Assembly: GCA_040954595.2 (NCBI GenBank)
Contig: CM082586.2
Span: 1,612,001-1,676,000, forward strand
DNA length: 64,000 nucleotides
Origin: Balanoglossus misakiensis
Taxonomy: Eukaryota > Hemichordata
Direction of reading: 5' to 3'
Each line of letters starts with the position of its first letter. Within the stretch, counting starts at the first letter, position 1. The translations under genes and the position numbers were made by a program. The notes beneath the pieces are model-generated. The model made no database searches. It had not been told where the DNA came from and was given only the letters and a program-made list of their open reading frames with translations. Positions 13,601 through 25,600 of the stretch are shown here, one piece after another.

Positions 13601-16600
13601 TAAAACATAAATACATTTTATCGAATCTTTCTAAATCAGAGAGCATGGCCTTCATATGGTTCTCCTTTCACGATTTGTGAATTAACATAAGAAACCAGTC
13701 TGGCGGTACTGCTCACTGCTGATCGACGCTATCGTCAATTGACGTCCTACATTACTGACTGATTAGTGCGAGGTATAAAAGAAATCACCATTTTCAGCCT
13801 CGTTTATGACCACGCAGGGAGAATGCTTGAATGCTAATTTGCCTACTCAGGCGCGATATGCAAAACACTCCGTCTTGGCAGATTCCACTGCCTCGAGCGA
13901 TACATTAAACGACAGCAACCTTACTTCAAGTTTCTTGTTTCCTTCCTGACGCGTAAGAGAAAAGTTAGTTTTTTGATGGCGGTCCAAATATCTTCAGAAT
14001 TTGTCAGCGGTTAATAGTTCTTGGTTCCCCCTTAAATGTATAAATGTATGAAATTGCCTGCAGCGCTGAGCAAAGCAAACCGTAGAAAAAATCCACTATT
14101 ATCTAACAAAAAATATCGTTTGTCCAAGACACAACTACCAATCCTCAATGCTTTTTGTTACTTGGGAAAATACGCTGTAACGGGAACAATAACGGAACGC
14201 TTTCCTTCACGCTACATAAATTTTGAAAAGGAAGTGACGTAAATTCTCCCGGTCCCCACTTCCACTAAAAGCCAATCAATGCGCTAATCTTCACGCGGAG
14301 CTTTTTTGGTTCAATTCTCAGACTTGTAAGGGGATTTGCGAGTGCTTTATAGAAACTGCCGAGTTAAAAATAAATCTATGACCGTTTTCCTGCATATTAT
14401 GCCAACGTTTCTTTAAATTTCTTGGACGTGGATGAGTCGGTCCGACATGAGTGTTAAAGGTGTTAATTAGAGCTATGCAGTGTTTGCCAGCTGTGGAAAT
14501 TGTCTAGCTTTGAAATCAAGATCTAATGTGACCAGCTGAATAACATAACAATAAGAGAGTGATCGAGTTTAACGGATATGGCGAAAACAGTATGATAGCA
14601 GCACAACTGATATAACACCAAGTACTGAAATCTAAAATGTACACTATATCATCTTTCCTACTGACCCGGTGCTCTGCGTGCGACATGACCTTTGACACGG
14701 CGACGTGCGTCCCACTTTCACTTAATTGCTGCTATTTTCATTCTCTGCAATGCCTGAAACAAGCAATGTCCGATGCATTATATTGAGTGCCTACACACTC
14801 CCTTGATTTTATCTTGTACCCCAGATGCTGGAAGTTGACATTTGTTTCACTTCAATCGCTATGGAACGTGAAAGATTTATTTTTCTATTGGAAGAGACCT
14901 ACTTCTTACGATGTGTAAATTACGCGAAGCTTTTTGGTGTCTGGGACATCAAAAGCTCGAAGTGGCCAGCTATTGACGTTAGCATGGCTATTTTTATACT
15001 ACATAAGAGCTATTCACTCCGTTGTATTTATTGAGCAACGCTACCATGTAGGTCTTAGGAGATTGCCACCTAATACCTCGTATGTTGGCATAACTATTAA
15101 TATGTCTCCTAATTTCCACAACAGGCGATTTAATATCCATCGTCAAGGGCAAAGAACAAGTCCAAGAACAGCAAGAGGAAGAACTGAAGCACGCTCATCG
15201 GACGCTAGAGAGGGCGTCCACCGAGGCCAAGCGACAACAGGAGCGTCTGGAGAGAGATCTCGGTTTCGCCGTTGAGAAGCAGAAGCATTTGATGAAACAA
15301 CTGGAAACTGTGGAGACGCATGCGCATATCCTCCAAAGCGAACTGGATCAGACATATACAGAAGACGACTCCAGAGCAGGACCTCGGAGACAGGTAATTA
15401 GCATAGCTTATGATTAATTTGTCAATTTATCTAATATTAATTTCTTATTGGTTTATTTATCTATTTTAAAATTTGATGACTGAATGAAATATCTTTGCTC
15501 GTTCCTGAAATCTAATTTGATCATATATTTATATTCAGGGGCTTTCCGTGAAGGTCAGGGAGTTGGAATTGCACCTCGAGGAAGAGCAAAAGAAAAGCAA
15601 AACATTGGAAAAGAAATTGGAGCTTATCAACGAGACTGCTTCGGACAATTTGTCTGTCTGCTCTGACGACATGGGTCAGCGAGAGCGTGAAAAAGAACTG
15701 CTTCGCTTTGAGGTGAGTTTTTAACACAAGTAGACTGTAATGAATATATTATTTTGTGCGAGATCTCGCGAGACTTGGTTACCGTGGCAACGGGCTTCCA
15801 ACAAGTAACACAAACCAAGGTGCAGATCTCACTAGGTCAGCTATCTTGGAAATAAATCATTCGCAGTAAATTTTAATTTTACTGCCCAAGGAGTGTACAC
15901 TGCTGACAGAAGAGGCGTCGAATGTTTTACATCAGTTCACATTCCGTGTGAAATTCTGGTTGCTTTTATGTCGTTTATTCTAGCACTTCAAATTTACTAT
16001 CTCCTGAACCCTAAACCTCGCATAATACTGTCAACTGCAACAGTTACTGACACTTCTGACGTCACGGAGCAAAATTGATGGTCGGGTTGGCGGAATCTCA
16101 CTTTCCTCCGCCATTTTCAGGTGACATTGGGTTGACCTTTCATGCAGGCTTCGGCAACAAGGGAGCATTGCACGGAATTCTTTAGATAAGGACTCTATCT
16201 CTTTCTATTTAATTTTCACCCGCAGCTGAACGAGAGCCAGTCAATGATGGCGGAGGCGAACGAGCAGATCCGTAGCCTTCAAGAGGAACTGGCGAAGGAG
16301 CGCGAATCGCGCGAGAAGGAGAGACGGGATCACGAGCGACGCATCGCTGAGGTGAGTGAATATTACAGAAAGGAGAGACTACGGTGGTATTCATGTAAGC
16401 TATTTCATGCAACGACGTGCTGTCGAATGCGTTCATGTATACCGAGTCAACCGCTTTGAGATGTCAATTAGTATGCAGTCGAAACTGACGCATGATTCTA
16501 ACCGGACAAATGCTATGTATAAACCTATGTAGCCCTTAAAACCGTTAATGTCACGTGAACATAAAATGTGCGCTATGCCTGGGCAATATGGCGAATTCTC

Positions 16601-19600
16601 TCTCGTCTAATCAACTAAACATCTTTTCATGGGGAAACGCTCGGTTATAAATGGAACTACATTCACACCCATAGCGTTATTGAGTAAGGAATTTGCATGT
16701 TGAATTCTTGTGTTCTCTGCAAGTTAACGTTATCCGCATGTCTGTCATCACGAGCCTCGTGTATCCATTCCATGATAACGGCTGTATGCAGACTATGGCG
16801 GTTCAGTTGCATTCGCCACTAACATGCATCCTTTCACCTCTCACCTCGCCTACGTCACATCCTGTCATCCCCTCCACCTCGCAATTACACCAACAACTTA
16901 TAGTTATCAAAATCGCAGATTGGGGAGGAGAAGGAGAACTTGCAAAATGCCATCGAGATGGAGAAGGATAATGCGGAGCACCAGCGGAAGATGGATACCA
17001 AGGCATGGAGGAGAGAGAAGACGGAACTGTATCAGCAGCTGGAGGATTTTAAACAGAAGACGGACGAACTGCACCGGAAGTTGCAGACTGAGCAGAGCAA
17101 CTGGGCCAAAGAGGTGGGTTGGTGCGTGCAAGCGCGTAAAGTTGTGTGCGGGAATGTGCGTGCAGGTGATGACGTATCCCAGAGCTGCTGGTCCAAAGAG
17201 AGGCTCGGATGCGTGCGCACAATCGGTAAAAAATGGCTGTAACATATATGGTAAGACGGAAAGCCTTTGATCATTTTTTGACATCTGTCACCTGGCTTGC
17301 AAATTGCACTGTGTACTTCTAACCGGCACTTAATTGAGCGCGAAACCGTTCTCCCGCAGAGTTAAGGGATACCTCAGGGCTACTAGTACTGCATCAGTTC
17401 GCCTCATTAATTGCCCCAATGGTGTCAATAAAGGTTATACCAATTTAAAGAAACTATTTGCCTCTTGGGTAAAAAACGCAGAGGTTAGGTACTCTCGCAT
17501 GGTCACTATGGCGATTATATTCTCCGCGGTCAATTTATAGGAATAGGTCACAAGTGATCTTGGACTACAGTAGGCCTAACGATCTAACGTTTAAAATTGG
17601 GTCATGTGGTATGCGAGGATGTTAGCGTTGGAAATTGCAGTCGGCGATTTTATACGGACGCTGTGACCTAAGATTGCCTAACTTCTCCATGATCTGCATT
17701 TTTCGCTGTATTCTGAAGGTCTCTATAATTTCAATTATGTCAAAAGGATTCTCATCACGCATTCATAATCGTCTGCGTTTTTTGTCCGCAAGGATATGCG
17801 TCTACCATCTCTGCTTCACTGTCTACCGGGAATCCACTCAGATTTTATTGCACGTTATCTGCAAATATGAGCTGGCGTTTGACCCGTGTGTACACTGACG
17901 CGGCTCGCTATATACATCCAACGAAGATTATCAGCATGAGTCAGACCACGCCCAAAATAAAACTTTTCTCCATGCCAGATCGTGAGCTAAACATTTGAGG
18001 GCGCTCATCACAGCAAAGATTGCCTTAGGGCCAATTATGAACTGGACGACAAAAAATAAAACCGTGTCCCTCCATTGATTCCAGGATTTCAGTAACAAAG
18101 GAGCCAAATCGGGAGACACCACCCCAACCTCACCGGACTGGTATACAGAGAAGGCCGAACTTGAACGTGTGCGACAAAAACTTGAGGCAGAAACTCAAAA
18201 ACTAGAGAATGATTCGTCGAAGCACCGAGCCAAAAGCGAAGAACTTCGAGCCAAAATGGAAGTGGTGAGTGGTCCCTTGTTTTTTGTACGTTGTTGATGT
18301 TGCTGTTGATGGGGATGGTGGTGGTCTATATTTCATCTTTTCTGTGTGCAAGATCCTCTGTTTCAGCTTGTTGTTTGAATATCACTGGACAAAATAAACT
18401 GGACCGTTTCTTCTTTCAGATGACAGCGGAGAACGAGGAACTGAAGGCATCCCGCGATATCTTGACGGAGGAAAGGGCACTGCTGCACAGCAAACTCACC
18501 GAGACCCAGCAGGAGAAGTCCGCGCTCGAAGTGACCCTGAAAAAAGAGCGGTCGTCCTGGGATAAAGAGAAGGCGACGGCGAGATTCGAGATCGACAACG
18601 AGAGAAAGAGGCGAGAAAACGAACTGAAGAAAGCCAAGGACGAGAACGACAGGTTGCGGAGGGAGAAATCGCAAAGTGATTTCGGTCACAAACATTATGA
18701 GGTGAAACTGAAGGAATTCGAAAGAAAGGCACTTGAACTTAATGAACTTTTGAAAAAAAAGGAGGAGGCATTCGCGAAAGACAAAGCCAGGATATCTGAC
18801 GAATACGCCAAGAAGTTGCAGAGCGCCACCGCGAGGATAGAAAAGGAAAAAGACGAATTAAAATCTAACCATCAAGTACAGGAAACGGAAATGCAAACAA
18901 AACTGAAAGAACTGCAAAGCAAAGTCGAGGAACGTGAGAGCGAAAGTGCGAAGTTGAAAAGTAAGCTAAAGGACACTGAAGTTGACGAAAAGGATTTGCG
19001 AGGAAAAATACGCGAATTGGAGCAGAAATTGGCCCAGGAACAGACGACAGAAAAGACGACTGTTGCATTGACGGCACAAATTACTGAACTTGAGTCGTCA
19101 AAGAAAGAAACTGAAAAGTTGACCAGGGAAAAGACGCAACTCCTGGCTAAACTTTCAAGCAACGAAGGCGAGTGGAAGAGAGAGAAAGAACAGCTCAAAG
19201 AAGCCATGGAAAAGTTGAAGAGTAGCCTAAAAGCGCGAGAGGAGTCGTGGGTTACTGAGCGAAACGAGCTGGACCAACAAAGGAAACAAGCAGAGGGCGC
19301 CCTTAGAGAGAAAGAGGCCAAGTGGGTGGCTGAGAATTCCGCGCTCAATCATGACGTGAAACAGCTGAAAATGGACTTACAGGAGCGCGAGGCATCATGG
19401 GAAAGGGAGCGTAAGGACTTACAGAAGAATCTTAACGAGAAAGCCACCAGTGGTGAACGGTCGTCTGCCGAAGAAAATGAGCTGAAAGCGGAGTTCGGGA
19501 AACTGCAAGACCAGGTTAGTGTAAACATGTTTATATTGTCCGCGTGCCTGACGACCATCTTCAATATCTGCAGGTTGTTCGGATTTCAGTCTCTCTCACT

Positions 19601-22600
19601 TGTCTTCGAGAAGGCAAATCTCGAGACAGGGAAATGTTGATTCAAAATAGGTGATTATTATATGTTCACGTGCAAGTTTCCACTTTGTAAATCTTTGAGT
19701 CGGATGGCTGAACTCGACATGTAGTCCAGCCGTAGTCTATCAACCAATTCTTGACGGACTTGTCTCATAGAGGCACGATAACTCCTCACGCACATCGCTT
19801 GATGCGATAACTGACATGAGACATGGGCCTGGAATGTTTTTCTTGGATTTAAATCGAGCATCATAATTTTTCTCTCCTGGGTCGACGCTGAAAAAAACTA
19901 ACCCCTAAGCCTTGTTGAATATTTTCAGAATAGCTTCCCTAAGTCTTAGTAAACTACATCAACTCTGGTGGAATTTTAATGATAACACAATTTCAGGCGC
20001 AGTAATATGATAAGTCGCGCGTGTACAGTGCAAATAGTGAGTGAACAACACTTTTAGTCAATTCAAACACAAAATCTCCAGTAAGTGACATAGAACTATG
20101 AAATACTTAAACGACCAAGTACTGGACCACACTAGAAAACTATTTTTACTTGTTGATATTATAAATTAGAATTGGAATTTTTCTTAGTATATGTTAGAAA
20201 CAGGTTGTAAAGGTTATTTTGTAAACCCTGACCTAGCCGGCCGCAAGAAAACTCACGGCACGCACAGACAGTCGTATATCGAATCTATATCTCGTTAACC
20301 GCGTGTGTTTGTTGTAATTACAGCTGAAGCTCCAAGTAGCGGAACTGGCCACGGCGCAAGAACGGCTCCGGGTTGCCGAAGATGCGCTAGAGGAGAACGA
20401 ACACGCATGGAAGAGAGAAAAAAGTAAACTCTCGCAGCAGACACAAGTCAGGGAGAAACTCCACAAGGGCGAGATCAGCGCGTTGCAGTTTCGACTAGAG
20501 GCGGAGGCACGCTCCGGTCGGGAGGTCAAGAGTCGACTGGAGAGCCGCGCGCGCAACGAAATGAAAGAAAAAGACCGACAGAAGCAGATCACAGCTGATG
20601 TGCAGAGTGAGTTGTCGACGGTCAAAGCCCAGTTCGACAACGAGAGGAAAGCATGGGAGAAAGAGAAAGTACATCTTCAGAAACAGGCCACTGAGGTAAG
20701 CTGAAAGATACACACCATCCATTGTCAAGAAAACCATTGTGCACGATACCACCATAGACAATCTACGTCTATGATACCACAGAATACTTATATATATATG
20801 CAAGTCGCAATTGCAACGTTTGTTCCAGACGCCAATGTCGGAACAAAACAACAGTATTAACAGTATTGTGTGGTTGGCCATAATGGGTGCCCTCGGGGTC
20901 ATCAGAGAGGAATTCTGGCCGACTGGACCCTCGGGCAGTGTTCACATTTAGGCATCTGAGTCTTTTCACTTTGAAACCTGATTGTGCTGGATGGCCCCTC
21001 TCCCTCAGGCTGGCTGTCACTCACGACCTCTGACCCAGTTCCGATAAATTCAATTTTACGGTCTCGTCGTCGTCGTCGTCATCCCCGGGGCTTCCATTAT
21101 TGGCTTTCCCCCGTCAAATCTGGTCATGTATGCGGCATGCTACGATGAATGAGACCTACGTCGGAGATGTGACTCCGTGTGGCCGTCAATTTCAACGGGA
21201 GACCGCTTCAAATTATACCGGGTCGTGATCCCAATAGCATCTATGCGCAGCCAAAAGGGTCACCCAAAGCTGTCATAGATAGACTCCAGAAAAAATAAAC
21301 TAGAGTTTGAGAGGAGAAATACCACAACAGCTGTCATATTTATCGTCGCCCTGCGTGCTTTAGGTCACAACAACACATTATCACATTTTCTGTTTACACG
21401 CTTAAAAATTTAACAGCGTGGTGAAATATCTCACATTTTCTGGTGATTTGTGTTTGCAGGCAAAGGAGGGTAAACGGCTGTTGTCGGAACTGCGTCGAAA
21501 TGTAGATTCTCTGCAGCAAAAATTGGCCGTGGAAGAGAAGCTTCGGGGCCAGACTCAGAATGCCTACGTCACTGAGAAGTCTAGTTGGGAGATTGAACGG
21601 TCGGAAATGCAGGTCAGACTCGCTCGGGTAGGTCCAGTTTTTTTTCTCTTCAAATTCTGTAGTAATCATCATCATCATCACCACCACCACCATCACCACC
21701 GCCACCACCACCATCATCATCATTTACCGGTAAAGACTCTGTGAATACTTACACCATGTACATGTATTGTCGTTTGCAGTTTGAACATCACGTGAAAGGA
21801 TCATCGAAGAAAAGCAAAGAGAAGGCCGAGGAACAGATCGCCAGGCTCAAGGAATCATGGGAACGGGAACGACATGAGCACAAACGACTTCTGGCGGAAT
21901 CGCACGCCAAGAACTTGGACCTGCAGAGACAGGTGGAATCAATGGAGAGGACCCTTCAGAGCGAGAGGCGGGACTTCGAGACCAAGATGACGTCAGAACG
22001 CAAGGATTGGCACGACGAAAAGGCGCAGCTAGTGAGCAGGATTAAAGAGGTTGGTTGTTTTGTTTGTTTGGTTTGGTTTGGTTTGGTTTTATTCGGCTAC
22101 TTTGTTATCTATATCGTAGCAGTGTTTTTTCTCGAGCTGCAAAATGTTGACACTAAACGTAAGAGTCAATTCAGACCCTTTTCAACTGAAGCTGTCATTC
22201 TATGATAAATAGCACGCTAAGTGGCCTACTTTACAAGCAAGTGATGGCTTCTCGAAACTTCCAAGGGCATGGAGCTTAGACAGGAGTGTCATGGCCCGTC
22301 ATTTGTTGTAGTTTCACCTACACCAAAGCAGTCAATCTCTTATATCTATCTACCGCCGGGGAGACGTGTGGAGTTACCAGATACACGGGTTTTTAATAGA
22401 TTTTATTTTTTCTGGAGCCCACACAAGTGAAGGGCGACAGTGAGCCCTCTCGGTCAAGGGTCACGTTGTGCTGTGTGGCCCCCTTTCAGTGGATAAACCT
22501 CAATACATGGGAGGAAACCCTACTCCACTGCAAGTCATGTCCCGGGGTCGTTTAATCATTCACCACCAGAACGAATCAGATTGTTAACATCTCGACTAAC

Positions 22601-25600
22601 ACTTTTAGGGCTGTTTATTATAATGCATTATCGCTTAGGATGGTTTATACCAAAGATAATTTGAAACCCTATTCAATTTTGAGAGTGCCTCTCAGTACCA
22701 GCTACATCATGAGTAGAGCGCCCTCGTTACTTACTGGTGATTATTACGTTGTTTTTGTCTCGCCAAGGTGGAAGCAGAGAACCAACTCCTGAGGGAATGG
22801 GAAACGAGAACGAAAGAAGAACAGGCGAGACGTCAACGAGATCAAAACGCGTGGAAGGCAGAGAGGGAAGAATACCACAAGAAGTTGGAAGAGACGGAGA
22901 AAGCTAATGCCCTGGACAAGACAAAAATGGACGAGATTATAGTAGAAGTAAGCTCTGGTTTTCTCCCTTAACAGCGAATGACACAAATCTCAGCCATATA
23001 AACAAAGTACATGTATAAGGAAATTATGGTAACGATGTTTTTGACGAAACGCCACTGTATCAACTCCTTCATGCATTTTCCTCCTTCATTATGCAGATGG
23101 AAAAACTGAAGGACATCGCGAAGACATTTGACCAAGTGGACACGGATTACACACCAAAATTCACTGACAGCAGAACTAGAAGGGAAACTCCACAAAGAGA
23201 CACAGACGAACAAAAGACGCCGACGATTCAGACACCACTGTCCTCCGTTGCCAAGGGAACAAACCTCGAGGTAGGCCTTTGAATATTACCCAGACACTTG
23301 GAGTGTGTTTAACCGAAAATGGCCAACGTGAACACGTTTTTTCATGCACAGTCGGTGAAGTTCTGTCTTCATGTCTATTAGAGTATTCAAAGTAATTTTA
23401 ACACGTTCATAAATGTTCATTTTTCTCGTTTGTAAGTTTGTTTCGTTCTTGCACGTTGCCATGGTGTCGATTTTCTCCACAGACTCCACAGTTCGAAACA
23501 ATGACCTTTGACCCAACGAGCTCGACTCAAATCACGCAGTTCGAGCAGGTGAAAGTCACCACCACGCTGCCAGTGTACGCTGCGCACGCGCATAATTATC
23601 TAACAGGAGGTGACAGGATAACTTGGGATGTCGGCGACGAAAGCACAGATCACGAAGTAGATGCGACACTTGCCGAGGTTCGACAAAATAAAAAACAGCC
23701 TGCATATCTTGTTACTTACTACTTTGCTTATTACTAATCTGAATACTAATCACCTCTTTTTTTGTATCTATAAGCAAGGCTATAACAGCACGCTTTCAGT
23801 GTTTATCAACTTTTTTTCCAGAGAATCTATGATTCATAATTGGGGCTATGAAAGTCACTGGTAGATTTTCAGAAACGAATTCTGGGATGAATTATCAGAT
23901 TCTATGTTGCAGTGACCTTCACTATTTGAAATGATTTGTGTGACAATGCTGATCTGCGAGGTGACGAGTCTTCTACAAAAATGACCAAAGTGTAAATGAA
24001 CTTACCAACGTAATACGTCATGAAGGAGTGTGGGCGCTTGCGTCCGTCCGCTGGAGTTCTTTCGTTTGGTAGTCGACGATTGTCCGGCTAGTGGTTGCAC
24101 AGCCTTGCTGGTTGTGATAGTAAGCTTGTTAAACACAACACAAACAGAGTCATTCCACCTCTGGTCAAACACGACGCACATGCTCCACACTAACGAAGAT
24201 TGTTTGATATGATCTGGTTTGGTTCTCGCTTTACTAACCCCTCTTAACTCTAATTTCTTGCATGCTTTCACTCTGGTAGGATAACAGCGAAGACAGGTAC
24301 GTCCCTCACAATTTTCCATTTGTGATATTTTGACAACATTTTTAGGCTCTGAAAGAGATCGAGAAAGTGACCGATGAGTTAGCGCAGTATCAAGCTGAAC
24401 TATCCATGACAGACAGAAACATGAATCTGAGAAGGTAGACGCTTTTTTATCTTCTTGCAAAATCCAACTTTGCTGCAACTGCGCATGTCGTGCTGATCAC
24501 GTGCCACGCTGCCACACTGCCAAGAGCTTCTCATCAAATCTGCTGGGATCTGGCATTTAACTTGTATTTTCTGTGCAGTGATGCAATTCAAATATTAACC
24601 ATGCTTTGTGATTTGCGTTCCCTAGATCCAAATCACACCCCGATGTATCCCCCCAGGATGACGCGATCAAGCAGGCCAAGACGCCACTCTATCAATCTTC
24701 TAGTCTGTCGAGAAGCGTGGCTCCAGCCAAGGCAGGCCGGAGTACCAGGGAGAGGCCGTCCCTTCCGCTGACGGAGACGACCGCTGCCCGTGTCATCGAC
24801 ACGAAGCCCGTCGCCAGCGGCAGAAAAGTCGACGGGTCTCCCGGAGCGGGGCGAACCGAACAAGCACACGCCAGCAGCCCCGTTAGCCCAAGTACTGTTG
24901 TGTCTGAAAAGCTGGCGCATACCAGTATAAGTCACAGTACGCAGGTACCTAAAGTGACGTCAAGCGTTGCCACAGGTGATGTGTCGCCCGTGACAGACCA
25001 AAAACTGGGAGAGACGACGCCGACGACAGACGACAGAGGGAGGACTTCCCCGCCTTCGAAGTTGGTCGCCGATCCCGTCGTCGGAAGATCCCGCCACTTT
25101 GATTTTCGGGGACTGTTGCGACCGACTGAAAAGAAGAAGCCTCTGTTGCCATGGATGCAGGAGGATGGCAAAGCGACAGGCGACGGCCAACGGGACCAGG
25201 AATCGGCTCGAGAGAGCAGGGTGATGTCCGCGAAAAAGATGTTCGAGAACGGCGCCACTCGTTCAAGAGAAGCCAGTCCTGCTCCGGGCAGACTTACGTC
25301 ACCGATGACCGAAAATCCCAGACATGAAATCACCAAACCGGCAACTGCTACTGAGAGCAAGGAATCCGTGACGCGGCGCTCTCCCAAAGCAGAAGAAAAG
25401 ATTGCGAAGACGCCGACACAGCCTGTGGAAACGTCAACAGCGAGAACTTACAAGGCGGTCGAAGAGAAATCGCCCTCTCCAGGCACGCCGTCGTCGCCCA
25501 ACAGGCAGATGGAGAGTCCAACTGCACTACACGGGAAGCCGCCCGTCGCTGTGAGACCAGAATCCGTGAAGAAGCCTCCAGAAAAGACGTCCCCAAAGAC

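Noticed and set aside
18363-19348. Antisense open frames across exon 9 of the coiled-coil gene
   Set aside because: Shadows of the plus-strand coil. The plus strand has matched splice sites, phases and heptads.
24002-24478. 158-codon minus-strand open frame
   Set aside because: It overlaps an intron and the exon at 24346-24434 of the plus-strand gene and has no domain signature.
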